This document shows, piece by piece, positions 42,295 to 54,000 of a DNA stretch of 64,000 nt. The stretch lies in the NCBI GenBank assembly GCA_009192285.1, contig CM018603.1, forward strand, positions 4,270,588 through 4,334,587, written 5' to 3'. Every line of letters begins with the position of its first letter. Within the stretch, counting starts at the first letter, position 1. A program made the position numbers and the translations under genes. The notes under the pieces are model-generated. The model ran no database searches. It was not told the origin of the DNA and saw only the letters and a program-made list of their open reading frames with translations. This stretch comes from Morchella semilibera (lineage: Eukaryota; Ascomycota; Pezizomycetes; Pezizales; Morchellaceae).

Positions 42295-42777
42295 TATCAC
42301 GGCTCCGCCTCCTGTACCTCGCCTGCCACCAAGGCGTCTTCAGAACAGAGTTGCTGGATAGTATCGGTCAATGTCGGAAGTAGAATGATGGATTAGGAAG
42401 GAGTTCGGGTGATAGAATGTAAGCGCTAGGAAGGATGGAGTAGTATCGGGTTAGAAGTATGGGTATTAGGGATAGTATGGGTGGTACAGAAGTGGGGGAG
42501 GTTCTATGGGATTCTATGGTTATGAGTCAGCGGTATGACGGGGTAGTTGTATATATAGTGTTCGTTCTTTCCTATGTTTTTGCCTCTCTAGGCAACGTCT
42601 TCTTTCTGTTAAATAATACATTACTTTGGCTTTGGCCCTTCTGTTCTTATCTCATCCCCGAACCTGAAACTGAACCCGAACCTGCCTGGCCTCGGGTATC
42701 TCCTGAGCTGACCCTGTCCTCGCCCTCGTTCCTGGATCTATTCCGCTTAGCCCTTGACCCGACCCCGCCATGTTAGA
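42295..42777 (+). repeat. Solo LTR family H, copy 1
   Basis: Starts TATCACGGCTCCGCC and ends CCATGTTAGA. Flanks TACAC (42290-42294) and TAGAC (42778-42782) are a 5-bp duplication with one change. A TATA box (TGTATATATAG) and AGGCAACGTCTTC block mid-way match copies at 57901 and 59665, which lie in the other orientation. Inserted between the transposase remnant and the nuclease-like ORF of element 2. Confidence 0.75.
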
Positions 42778-42796
42778 TAGACGCTTCATGATCATG

Positions 42797-43222
42797 TCAG
42801 TCGAACATCATATTAAGATTAATATATGGTAACGAGTTTACATTAGTTTGTTCTGTATATGTCCCATTGCCATCCGATCGTTTGCGAATGATCTCTATTG
42901 AGATAGCAAGATCACCGACCCAATACTCCTCTTCTTCGTTCTTGACATTACCCTCTGGGACATAGTTTTCAACACTGTTTGTCCCATGGGTCAGGGGTGC
43001 CGAGTCATCAATAATCGCCAACACAACTACTTGACATACTGTAGACGATTTCAACCAGATATCAGCCCTTCTCATGGTGTGCTCGGCAGTCTCGGAGAAT
43101 GCCACCTCTACGACAAAATTTGGCAATGTCATGTCAAGAGACTGAATAGATTCATCAGGTGCCCTGCAAGATCCTTTGTAAGTTCCTTGGAAATCGATAA
43201 ATTCTGTCTTTATTGTTACCAA
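42797..43222 (-). CDS. PD-(D/E)XK nuclease-fold protein (Uma2-like, fungal type), partial or small
   Basis: About 141 residues. The core reads GSCRAPDESIQ then LPNFVVEVAFSETAEHTMRRADIWLKS and QVVVLAIID. This matches the pattern of the PD-(D/E)XK nuclease-like families found in Uma2-type and many fungal proteins, where the D of APDES and the E of VVEVAFSE are active-site positions. No clear ATG is present: the frame opens at a TTG (43222), so an upstream exon may exist. It ends 20 bp before solo LTR H1. It lies inside element 2 on the transposase strand, so it is cargo of that element or was captured by it. Activity is not known; the catalytic lysine is not evident. Confidence 0.55.
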   Translation of the reverse strand: MVTIKTEFIDFQGTYKGSCRAPDESIQSLDMTLPNFVVEVAFSETAEHTMRRADIWLKSSTVCQVVVLAIIDDSAPLTHGTNSVENYVPEGNVKNEEEEYWVGDLAISIEIIRKRSDGNGTYTEQTNVNSLPYINLNMMFD

Positions 43223-43439
43223 ATATGTATATAGGTGGTGATAAGGACGGAGGCGATATTACCCATAGAATAATTGCGAGTTATACGACGATACGAATGG
43301 GTTTCTCTGACCAACCCCACCACTCTGATTCACCGAATCTCACACTCCAGCCAGGTCTGAACACATTCATGCACAGGGCTTGGCATCTTGCGAAGTACAA
43401 GAAGTTTATCTTTCCTGTATTATTTAATACCATCAGCAA

Positions 43440-43545
43440 GCTCAACTTGTGACTGGAGTCTCCCAACAGTCTCCCGGGTCTCCTGAGACTCTCCTGAGAT
43501 TCCTGGACATTTTTTAAGTCTCCTGAGGCTCAGGAGAAATCAGGA
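43440..43545. repeat. Cluster of TCTCCTGA motifs with a palindrome
   Basis: GTCTCCTGAG recurs four or five times in ~100 bp. TCTCCTGAGGCTCAGGAGA (about 43521-43539) is a perfect 19-bp palindrome, and a third copy is inverted. Possibly the end of a small inverted-repeat element; function unknown. Confidence 0.6.
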
Positions 43546-43945
43546 GACAAATGAGATCTTGCTGATGACCGAGGCCGTATCTCTTGCATAGAGAGTCGAG
43601 CTCGGCGGTATTGTTGTAGATTTGCGCGACAGACACTCCCGTAATCCTACGAGGACTACTAGTGTTGGGCCAGTGTTGTATCTCTGACTTAGTTCTTTCG
43701 AGTTGAGTGGACATGATGAAAAATATTTAAACAGGGAAGGTTGTGCGTGGGTAAAAAATATTTAGGTGGGAAAAGTTATGCGGGGGTCTGTTGTTGTAAA
43801 GGACAGTTGTGATGGAAGAAGTCTGGGTTGGTGTGGTGGCAGGCATGTACCCGATGTAATTTTGGCCTTAACCAAAGCAATTGAGTCAATCGAAATTTCA
43901 CCTACGGAAGAATCCGCACACAAGCCCAATAACTGAAATATCAAA

Positions 43946-44639
43946 TATCTAACAATTTGCTATATTGATACGTATATATGAGAAAAGAATAATCTAGCTT
44001 TATGCTCTCTCAAATGAGTTCATAATCCATGAAGATTGACTAGTTATATTGTCACTATCACATATCACATTATTAAGCCGATCTCATGAATTATCAAGTT
44101 GACAAAGTACCTACTCATATCTTCATTATTGCATGTAGGTTTTGGACTTGGCGCACATTTGTATGGTATGCTATCATAGCGGTAATTCTTTTACGGTTGA
44201 CAGTGGGAACGATTGCAAACATGGGCCTAGTGTCAATAGACTTACCCCTACACATGTAGGTACGATATGTGGGTGATATCTGATGTTCGCATGGTTAGAA
44301 ATGCATAATATTCTAATCCTGATACTAAAATTTACTTAAAATACATAAATATAAACACTTCTCATATTACATGTATAAATCCCTGCATATTATTATATTT
44401 ATTTAATAGAACGTTTTGGTACCGAAAACTTTTTCAAATTTTGAGCTCCTGGCGCACCAAAAACCGATCATCAAGAACTAAATTTAAACTCAGAAGTTCT
44501 ACCTAGTATGATCCGGATCAATTTGATTCAGTCCGGAGGGACACCCTCGGTCGCGACACGCTCCTGTCCCACCGGGCCACTAGTCGCAATACTCGCAACT
44601 CAAAATCCCAAGTCTTCTTGGCTGCAACCAAATTGATTT
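43946..44639. other. AT-rich spacer inside element 2
   Basis: No coding signal. TTTGATTCAGTCC occurs twice, about 44524 and 44642, as a direct repeat just before the zinc-finger ORF. The region separates the minus-strand and plus-strand genes of element 2 and may hold their promoters. Confidence 0.4.
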
Positions 44640-45481
44640 GATTCAGTCCAAGAATCAACACCCCTCACGCATATCTCGACGATTGACAAAACACAGTGTC
44701 CTTGCTGTGATAAAATTTTCTCTAGGAAGACAGCGCAACGAAGGCTAAACTCTCACTGCAAAAACGAGTACATTTCTTACTACCGTCAACATATACGCCC
44801 ACTAAAGAACATCAAAGATGTTAATCGTGATGCATACATTCGCCGCAAAGATAAGAATGCCGAAAAGGTGCGGCAGACAAGTTTGATATCACAACTAAAG
44901 AAACGTGCGCAGCAGGAACAGATTGAATGCATTAGGAAGGACCCGCGCATGGAAGAACCTGTGTTACAATTGCAAGGGAATACTGTTATCGATGCATCAA
45001 ACCCCTTTTATGTTGTTGGGTTTGTGTTGAGTGTCTTGATCGGTCTTACCCGCAATGGTCTAGTCACATCCAAACCAGTACCAGTCCTCGAGAATGCTAT
45101 TGCTACATGCGTGGGGGGGAGGGAACAAATTTTGGCTTCACTCCAAGTTGCCAAACAGACAGACCAGATATCTTCGCTAGCACAACAGTACCACATATAC
45201 CGGCAGGCTGTATTTGATGCAGGCTTGTATGAGGACGGCTACAATGTTATAAACAATGACACGAGAAAGCTTTGAACCCCAAGAAATTCATTGACGAAGA
45301 CCTTGTTGCGAGAAGAGCGAATGAATTGTTTGCCCAATACAAGCCGAGACAATACAGAAAGACAAGCCTGAGTGCACTGAATATATACAAAGACACCGCT
45401 GAACACTCAACTGCAGAAGGTGTATTACGACACGATGAAAGAGATTTAGAAGAGGGTTCAGTCGAAGACGGGGATAGTTGA
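44640..45481 (+). pseudogene. Zinc-finger-type ORF of element 2 (frameshifted)
   Basis: The open frame includes CPCCDKIFSRKTAQRRLNSH followed by C, a C2HC/C2H2-like finger (about 44692-44760), then a Lys/Arg/Gln-rich helix (RRKDKNAEKVRQ) and a segment with PFYVVGFVLSVLIGL. The frame ends at 45273. A one-base shift near 45255 continues into NPKKFIDEDLVARRANELF and an acidic end at 45481. No ATG is seen at the start, so a first exon may be missing. It lies divergent to the transposase, as the AT-hook gene does in element 1. DNA binding is inference from the finger. Confidence 0.5.
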
Positions 45482-45999
45482 CCGTAGGACATGCACATCT
45501 ATACTTACTCACCCAAAAGGTTTTTGCCAGAAGTTATCCCAGATTCAGATCGCGACTTGTCACCAGAATTGTAGCAGGAGTAACATATACACACTAGATA
45601 TAAAAATACATATATTAACCAACTTGACCTATATACACATATATTTTTTATTTTGTTCCCATGATTTTATACACATGTTCTGCTGTTCTTATACATACTT
45701 TAATTCGTGAGATATTCTTCCAACTGCGGCTCTGTTGAGGTGACGGTTCTTGGTATTAACCTAATGTGGTTTTCTTAGTTTTTTTTTTCCCACTAAACAC
45801 TCCACCAAAGTACCCCAACCACGATTACCCTCCCTTTTCATTCGGCGGCAGTTTTTTGCAGCCATTTGGGTCTGGGCTCTCGACGAAATTCACCCGAACG
45901 ACCTTGAAAACGACGGCGGGTTCTTATAATTCACCCAGCCTGGCGCAGCATATGTACCCCACTCCATAGTGGCGCGATCGATGCTGATCTGCTTAGGGG

Positions 46000-46759
46000 G
46001 TGACAAATAACTTGAACTGGCTTCAAATACTCAACGCAGAGGGCGACACTTCTAGCAAAGAGGAAATGTTGGGATGTTTTGATCTAGAGACAATCACTGA
46101 AGTTTTTCTCGAGCTCATCCATTCACTGACGTATGATAAGTCTGTCCAAATTCATGTTGGCATGTCTCTTGAAACTTTTAACAGATACCCTCGCAACGAT
46201 AGAGCGCGACAACTAAATAATCACAATTTGTGATAGAATTGGTGCTGAAAAAATCACTTGTGTTCTCCCTCCCGCCGCCCGTGCGTTGGTTTTTACAACA
46301 ATCCTCAAGGTTAAGAAGCGCATCGTGGTTACCAAGGAGCGATCAGGAGCGGGTACGGTGTCGGAAAATGAGGAGCGATTAGGAACGAGCACGGCATCAG
46401 AGGATGAGGTGCGATCAGGAACAAGTACGGCATCAGAGGAGGGCGGTAGGGAAAATACCATCTCTGGGGTGAAGCAAACAGCCAATCCCACAATCCCACA
46501 TACGGCGAGAAAGAACAGGGCATTCAGTACAAACCTTGTCACATCCGGGCATATGGCCAAAGACGATGACAGTGACAATTTGAGTGAGAAGGATTATGTA
46601 TCCGAAATTCAATCGGAAGAAGATGATAGCGCCGATGAGGATTTTTCAATAGCCCCTGTCAAATTCAGGCAAATAGCCGTGAAACTTAGCTCAGTGATGC
46701 TCAATACGTTGAACCCATCGGTGGAGGTGACAGCGATACAGACGATGAATATTCTTTAA
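46000..46759 (+). pseudogene. Acidic coding remnant of element 2
   Basis: Two adjacent frames. The first (46000-46233) has LQILNAEGDTSSKEEMLG and VQIHVGMSLETFNRYP. The second (46286-46759) repeats an ERSGAGTVSENEE-like 13-residue unit three times (ERSGAGTVSENE, ERLGTSTASEDE, VRSGTSTASEEG), then an acidic stretch (EIQSEEDDSADEDFS). A short intron or frameshift could join them. No known domain. Confidence 0.4.
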
Positions 46760-46879
46760 ACTGGGGCGGGGGAATGGGGGCGTTTGGAGGGGGGGGGTCA
46801 GGGCGCCGATTATAGCTCTCAGTCCAGTATGTAACAGATACTCCATGAAAATAGAACAACCTCTGATCCAAAGGACACA

Positions 46880-47209
46880 TTGAATTACACTAATATACAT
46901 ATAGGCCATATTGTTACTTATACAGGAAGACGTGAACGTAATAGTGTGGAGCGATCAGAGAATTCACAGTGCGATGCCCCTGGTGTTGAAGAGGAAGATG
47001 GTAACCTTGGTGAAGACGGTGGTCTTGAGGAGGCCCACGGATCTGAAGACAATATACCCGACGGTGAAGATATACGAACAGCGGGACTGAAATCATACAT
47101 AAAAGTAACAAGCGAGTCTTTATGTATCCGAATGGGATTCATGGCGGAAGAATACTCATGTGTATCGATTGGTATTAAGGAGGATCAAAAAGTTCTGCAC
47201 CCTCATTGA
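46880..47209 (+). pseudogene. Acidic ORF, unrecognised, in element 2
   Basis: 109 residues. The middle is Glu/Asp/Gly-rich (DAPGVEEEDGNLGEDGG), the end is more ordered (LCIRMGFMAEEYSCVSIG). No domain recognised. Possibly an exon of the same divergent gene as the neighbouring frames. The following 47210-48130 has only short, unsupported frames. Confidence 0.35.
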
Positions 47210-48289
47210 CTTCAACAAATCTTAGGAGTCAAACGACCGTGACTTATGGGCCAGTAAGACTGATCGAGTTTTCAAATTGTTAGCAAACGAGGAGTACAAT
47301 TATCTCTACAGACTTACTGAGAAATGTATAAGGGTTTGTTGCGAGTGGCCCGGGGATATGGTACCTGGGATAAATATTCTCCAGATATGCCCAAGGACAA
47401 ACAACGCTCTCTCATGCGCAAAATCACACCAGACTCTCTCCGGTATCGAATGGGATATCCTCTACCGACTCTCTTACAGAATACAGCTTATCTCCGACTA
47501 CGACAAACAATCAAATAGGAAGTGCGTGAGATTAATTGGTTGATACCATTTTCACGATAACACGAAACCATTAGACAGAGAGCTTTAGATTCAATGATGG
47601 TCCTATGGGGGCCAGAGACAAAGTTTGGATACTCCAAGGAGCTATGCGCGGAAATCCTCAAAACTCTATGTGCGAACGGATCATCAGTTGCGGGAAGACT
47701 GACATGAGCTGCACAATACGAGGCAAACCCGGATACACCTCTAAAGCGTGGACGGAAGCCACATTCAAGCACAGCCGCACTGAGCACGCCCAAAGGTCCA
47801 CCAGGCGTAGATATCATATGTGCAAGTAAATTGTTGAGAATGAAGGTTACCCCAAAGCAGTCTATATCTTCTATCGCAAATGAAAGTAGTGCAGCTGACA
47901 TATCATTGATTAACCACGGCATGAGAACTCCCAACTCCGCTAATCTCCTGTCCATACACAGCCAAAGGGTCGAGATAGCAGTAAGATTCGAGCGTATTCA
48001 TCGCGCTGAACAAATGCCACTAACAGTTAGCCAAAATCCAAGCCAAACGATTAACAGTCAAGGCGGACATATAAGTCGGCTTCCTGCGGGGCTCGTGCAC
48101 TGGGGCGAGAGCCAGATTGTTGAATCTAGCTAATTATCTGGCCGTAGTAATCGGGGCCATCTTTGAGGAAGGGGCGTGCAGAAACGTTAGAGAGTAATAG
48201 CAATGACGAGGAGTCAGATGGAGAGATGGCTTCAGGGGTAAGATACACTGCCTACATAAATTGAAATCAACTAACATGGATAGAGTTCT

Positions 48290-48858
48290 TTGCAAGCTTC
48301 TTCTCAACCACATGCACCACCAACCAATAAATTTCCCCAATTAATGTCCAAGATACAGAATAAGCAGAGTCTTGATATGGCAAAATGGTCCCATCAGCTC
48401 AAAGGAATGATTCAAGCTCCCAGGCTAAAGCTAGAAGGACTCCAGGTACCACCGGAACGGATTCGGAAATCGAACCCTTACATGCAAGCGTGAATGCAAC
48501 CACAACGGTCGTTGCCCCCAGGGAGCGGGGAAGGGGACATCCTCCTAATGTTCAGAAAGGAGCAGGAGCAGTCTCAGGTGGAATCGGACAAGAGAATAGC
48601 TCAACCTCGCTTCCAGCAAAACGCAGAGGCCGTCTGCTGAAGAAGAGGCCAGAGCCAACCTCCACTGATCCTGCCAGTCCCAAACCAATCTTCCCGTCAT
48701 CAATCCCATGCACTCAGGGCCCCGAGGAGACTAACGATAGGAAGCGAAAGAGAACACAAAGTCAGAAGATGCGAGAGTCCCTCGAGTTCGAGGCCGGTGG
48801 ATGTGGTAAACAAGGGGATGGGCTTTCTGGAACGAGGGTCATCACGGGCAAGTCTTAA
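48290..48858 (+). pseudogene. Basic, AT-hook-like C-terminal coding of element 2
   Basis: The frame at 48385-48858 is Pro/Ser/Thr/Lys-rich with RERGRGHPP and AKRRGRLLKKRPE (AT-hook-like GR cores) and a basic run DRKRKRTQSQK. Its overall character and its place at the far end of the plus-strand genes match the C-terminal exon of the AT-hook gene of element 1 (RKRGRPPGKKK). It ends 220 bp before the right subterminal motifs. An overlapping frame from 48290 may be the exon start. Confidence 0.45.
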
Positions 48859-49084
48859 GTCGCCAAGGGCTAACAGGGTGACCAGATAAAATGATAAGTA
48901 TAAAAGTATGAGAAGATGATTTTGCTAATGTTCAGACGTGTTCCTATTCCGGGCCATGTAACTTAACTAAGTAGCCTATAGAGTAAGATAAATGTAAAAA
49001 TAGTCATTAGAGGATCGGTTGAACCTAGTGCAAAACGATGGTGTGTTATATGTACAGTGCATGTATAAGATATATCTATATATA

Positions 49085-49274
49085 TATGCCCACAACACTG
49101 CTATAGGATAGGTTGATTAGCGATAAACGACTGGGTTATTTATTAAGTGTAGTCACATAAACGACGATTTTAAATGACCGGTTATTTAACCGCAAATTAC
49201 ATAGTCATTTATTGCTAACTGACGTTATGAGTTATACACTAAATGACAAAGTCACCCAAGGTTTGCTACTAGAG
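49085..49274. repeat. Right subterminal region and terminus of element 2
   Basis: AAACGAC, AAATGAC and their complements recur (about 49125, 49152, 49163, 49208, 49244), the last followed by the TIR to CTAGAG. This mirrors 38349-38545. Confidence 0.65.
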
Positions 49275-49277
49275 TTA

Positions 49278-49845
49278 GTATCACGGGGGCGGTACCGAGG
49301 GCTATGACAGGACGGGCTAAGGTACACAACAGCAGAGCTCCCAGTTCCTGTCAGGGACGAAAAAATGGAAAGTTTTAACCTTTTTTGTTTTTATACAACG
49401 ACTGTGCTAGGGATATGAAGCCGACGGTGAGGGGAATTTCATAGTAGTTATTTTAGGGCCCATTTGGCAACGCATCGACCGGTTGTTCGATTATGACCAC
49501 CCCCCAGCTCGTTGCCTGAAACTTGGTTTGATAAGGCCAAGATCGCTGATCCCGAGGCCAAGAAGCCCGAGGATTGAGATGAAGAAAAAAAACAAAGAAA
49601 AAAAAGAAAGAGAGGAAAGCACTTAACATATCATAGCGAATATTGGAGATTATATACCTAGTACAAAAAAAAAGGCTAAACCTCTGTGACTTTGTTTTCA
49701 ACTCAGATCTGGGAAGATGACGTAAGCTCCTCTCAAACTCTTCTGCTTCGTACACTCGCATTCTGCAATTGAGAGCCCGCGGCCGGTGGTACCTCAAGAG
49801 GCGGTTCTAACTTACCTAACTTCTACCTGCATGTAATGCCTGCCT
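49278..49845. other. No gene seen
   Basis: AAAAAGAAAGAGAGG-type purine runs near 49580-49620. A 114-residue minus-strand frame across them has no support. Confidence 0.4.
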
Positions 49846-50282
49846 GGTTCGCTGCTTGATTGGGTGCTGAGTTCGCTGGATTTACTAGATTGGGTACTGG
49901 ATTTGCTGGATTTGGTGCTGGATTCGCCGGATTGTGATTAATTCGCTGAATTCATTGCCTCTTTCACTGATTGGTCCATGTCTGAACGATGGTGGGATGT
50001 CCAATTGCAGCGGGGGTGGAGGGGTACATGAAGGCATAGAAATGAAGGCGAAGAGATGGAGGGTCTGCCGACATGGACCATGGAGGTGGAGAGGCTGCCG
50101 AGCTAAAACCGTGGCGATGAAGACGTAGAGATGGGGACGTAGAGATGAAGATGAAGATGTGTAGATGGAGATGTAGAGGTGGAGGTGTAGAGGTGGGGGT
50201 GGAGGCGTAGAGATGAAGGTGTAGAGGTGGAGGTGTCGAAGGTACTTAGTACAAGTATGTACTTCTGATAACAGTATGTGGA
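49846..50282. repeat. Family A fragment, inverted, left end missing
   Basis: TTCGCTGGATT/GGTGCTGGATTC units followed by GTAGAGATGAAGG units, ending near GTGGACTGAGGGTA, a worn family A terminus. Confidence 0.55.
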
Positions 50283-50293
50283 CTGAGGGTAAA

Positions 50294-50566
50294 GTACACA
50301 GTATGAGCCGTCAGAGCAGCGGTCAGCTAGTCCGCATGCGGGTGGGTCGGGCTAGCGTTGGCCGCGCTGGCGCTAAGAGGGACAAAAGATGGCAGGTTTG
50401 CAAGTGGGGGCTATGGCCTAGTTGGCTAAGTCTGATTTAATCGCAGCACTTTCAGGTTCGGATCCCCCACTTGTCTAACAAAAATAGTAAGCTTTGGGCG
50501 GGTGGCCCAAGTAAGTCTTTTGTCCTGGCTAGATATTAATTTTTTTTGCTCGGACGCGGCTCAGGG
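50294..50566 (+). mobile_element. SINE family F copy just upstream of the 51-kb gene
   Basis: CAGTATGAGCCGTCAGAGC start, A box TGGCCTAGTTGG at about 50415, B box GGTTCGGATCC at about 50455, T-run near 50540. The 3' part is cut short after GCTCGGACGCGGC. Confidence 0.7.
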
Positions 50567-51034
50567 CGGTGGTGTATCCCTTTCAGGCGCTCACTAAGGC
50601 TTCCGCAAATGAATCTGCAACGACGAGACGACTCCATCTTGGTGTTGTGGTGTGTGGTGGCGAGGCACATACGAGCTTGCATACACCAGAAGGCCTCCAG
50701 CCAATGTAGCGAGAGCGATTCCATAACCGGCCACCTCATCGCTCACCGCACCAGCATAACGCAAGCTTCAATAAGCTTAATGGTATTTCCCTGTCTTCCT
50801 ACCTACCACCAAACAAAGTCGATGCTATCCATCTTGCCATATAGGAGTCTGACATGTATTGCCAGTATTTACACAGCTACAACCACCTGTCCGCTCACCT
50901 GCCACCTACACAAACAAGACAATGTGTCCTCCACCGCCCTACCATATGTCCAGACACTTCTACACCTCCTTCACCCCCAATGCGCATCCCCCACCCAGTG
51001 AAGGACTTGAAACATTACAGAAGCACGCACTACC
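50567..51034 (+). promoter_or_regulatory. Pyrimidine-rich upstream region of the 51-kb gene
   Basis: From about 50790 to 51000 the plus strand is C/T/A-rich (CCTGTCTTCCTACC, CTACACCTCCTTCACCCCC), as in many fungal promoters and leaders. The ATG at 51035 has A at -3. No TATA box is clear. Confidence 0.4.
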
Positions 51035-54000
51035 ATGACGCACTCAAACACACGCCCGGATCCCGCTGGAACCCCGACAGACGATGAGACAGAGCTCCTC
51101 TCACATATCATCGGCCTAAATGTGGATGTGGTGTCGCCGATATCGTCTTCGGTCTCGGGGGCATCCTCGTTGTCGGCTGGTATGGAAGAGGAGGGGCTCG
51201 AGCTCGAGGAGTCTCCTGATTTGATGGATTATGGGGGGTTGGATATGACGCCCCCCATGGAGGGCGGGAATGAGTGGATGGGGGATGGCGTGGGGGAGAA
51301 GGACCAGATGGAACCCACGGAGGTGGGGGGTGAGATGCAGGCGGACAATGCTGACCCGATGGGGTATGGGGGGTTGGATATGCCTCTCCCCGTGCCGGGG
51401 AGAGGGGGTGGGTGGGTGGAAGATGACATGGGAATTCAAGACGACATAGAAACAGGGGGTGTGGAGGATGAGATGCAGGTAGAGTATCAGGTTCAGGAGG
51501 ATGTGGGTATGGATTGGATTCGCGAGGCGAGGGGGGGGCCGGCAACGATTTCGCCGAGTATGTTTATGCCTAGTGATCCCGAGGATGGTGATAAAAGTGA
51601 CGATGGAGCAGGTGCATCGCCGGCGGAGACGGGGGCGAGGGAAACCAGTGGTGGGCTTGGGGGTGCTACCGGGGGTCGTGATGGGGACTGCAGTGGGGGA
51701 TATCAGAACCTGTTCCCGCAACCTTCTGGCCGATATGGTGCCTATCAGGGAGTGGCGCCGGAGGTGACAATGGGAGGGGGCAGCGTGGTATCTGAGAACA
51801 CACCTCCGCGACCCTCTGGCCTCCTATTTCATGCTTCTCAGGGAGTTGCGCCGGTGGCCACCATCGGAAATATATTACCAGCGGGAGCCCAACTGGCCGA
51901 GACCGGTGTAGAGAAGAAAGAAGTCCTAGAAACGTTGAGCAGCGGCGCGAGCAGGGTGGGAAAACTCCGAGGGGCCCCTGCGCCGCCGGTGGACGGCTGG
52001 CGTCATTTTCCCTTCGACATGTCCAACCACAGTCCTATCAGGCACCAAAGCGCTGGAAGTGGTAGTTCCGCCGCACCCCGTCCGCCACTACTCTCAAATA
52101 CCAGCACCGGAACAGGCTTCACGCCCCGTCATGCACTTCCGTCAACACCAAGTGCGGGGAGTACCGCTACCTCTGTGGGTCCTTCCCCTCTGGTGTGTAA
52201 GGCGCAAGCCACCCCCGCGGAGTTAACACCATCAAGTGAAGAATCCGATTCCCCGTCGGTTTCCGCGGTTACTGAGAGAAGAATACTGGGGGTTCGAGAA
52301 TTCACTGAGAATGCCCCTGCAATGCCGGAGGATGCGTTGGGTATGCTGAAAAGGGGACGGGGTGTAGGGGCGCGAGTAGCCCCCACAGACGGTATTGGAA
52401 GCGGATGGGGCAGCGGTGGGCTTAGTAGTTGGGTTCGTAGCACAGATGGGGTACGGGCTACGCCCCCAGGGCCATCAGGCGGGAGTGCGGTGGAGATATC
52501 AAGAACTGGGCAGGCGGAGGGGGTAGAGCAGCGGGTACCTACCATTGAAGAGGGGGCGCTGGAGGGAGGGGGGCCCTGGGCGTCTCAACAGGAGTTTGTG
52601 CTAGCGCGGGTGCAGAGCGTGCCTCCAGCCACAGTCTCCGGCGGGGGTTCATACCAGGGATTGACTGGGATCAGGGGACCGGAAACGATACCTCCCGAGG
52701 ATGAGGAGGGGGAATGGATGGATGAGGGTGCATCTACTACCTCTGGGGATACTGGGGAGCATGTGCGGGGTGTCTCAGATCAAGCTGGTACCTCCTCTGA
52801 TAGCTCAACACCCGGGACGGATGCTGCGGGGGCTCCGAACCAGGGCTCGCCCATGAGGTCTTCATCACCAGAAGACAGTGTCTCTTCTTCCGGGCAGCGG
52901 GGACCGGCACTACTCAGACCTTTGACCCCATACAATGGTATGTCAATGGGATATGATGGACTCATTAGAGAACTAAACCAGTCGGGTACTGTGCGAGGTG
53001 TAAACCCTTCCGTCAACCAGGCCTCAATGATGGGACAGGTGGTGCTTGCACACAATCAAACCACAGCCCCCGTTGGATACCAACAATCACTACAGAGTCA
53101 GATAGGTGCTTTGAATGCACTAAGTACCAACTATGGAAGTGGGTCATCCACGGGACAGCTAGTGACAGGGCAAGATATAGTTCCTCTTCCGGCGGAGAAC
53201 GTCATGGCCCAGAGGGGTGTTCTCGTAGATCAAATGACCGCCAGTCGTAGTGGACCATCTATGGTACAATATCCGGCCCTCCCTCTCACTATACTGGCAT
53301 CCCAGGGTGGTACAATTCCAGCTCCACACTACCCTATCGGGGATGGCCAGCTCTTGAGACATGCGGGGGCGAGGCCGAACTCACCCATCTCCCAGGCGGT
53401 GGAGGCGGTGGCTCCGGTGGGTCTTGTCCCTACCCGAGATTTTATGGCCACGGAAGGACCATTCGTAGGGCAGGCCGGGATTGTGCCCAACGCAGCTACC
53501 GCTCCTCCTGGTAATCAGATGGGTCAAGAACTGGTTGCGCCAGTCCCCAGGCGCGCCTTCTGGAATGTGCCATTTATCTCTACCGGCGAGGGGGTGATGG
53601 GGGAGGTGTATGATGCAGCCCCTGGGCCTTCTTCTAGAGGCGGGCCGTGCTTGAGACAGTCGGCTATGTGCAACATCAAAATTCCTATCCATAATCGTCG
53701 AATACCCCAGCTGAATTTGGACAAAGATCAAATTACCACGCCTGGGGCTGGATTTTCAATGATAGGATCCACGCCTGCCATCCCCACCGGTTATTCCCGT
53801 AATGCCGTTATGGCTCCGCTCTCCGTGCATCGTGGTGGTGCAATGGGGCGGCCGGGGCTGGTACATTCAATTACACCCGTGTCTAATAGTGGGGCGTCCA
53901 TGGGGCCAGTTAGGCTTGCTCGATCCACATATGGCCCTCAATATGAGGTCAATGAGATTTACACATCGGTTTCAACAAGAGATGGGAATATGTGCTGGGC

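Larger units (their letters stand above)
38349..49274. mobile_element. CACTA-like (CMC superfamily) DNA transposon, element 2, 10.9 kb
   Basis: Termini are inverted: the left CTCTAGAGGACAACCTTGAG and the reverse complement of the right, CTCTAGTAGCAAACCTTGGG, agree at about three quarters of ~35 positions. The same TTA flanks both ends (38346-38348, 49275-49277), a 3-bp duplication as in CACTA elements. Just inside both ends are AAATGAC/AAACGAC motifs. It encloses a decayed Tnp2-like transposase, a PD-(D/E)XK-fold ORF, a zinc-finger ORF and basic-protein coding. The terminal motif is CTCTAG rather than CACTA. Confidence 0.75.

Noticed and set aside
47488-47955. 155-residue minus-strand ORF in element 2
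   Set aside because: Opposite strand to the surrounding coding remnants, no recognised domain, overlaps several plus-strand frames; not enough support.
51108-51721. Minus-strand ORFs of 145 and 201 residues antisense to the 51-kb gene
   Set aside because: Pro/His-rich shadows of the Gly-rich coding strand.
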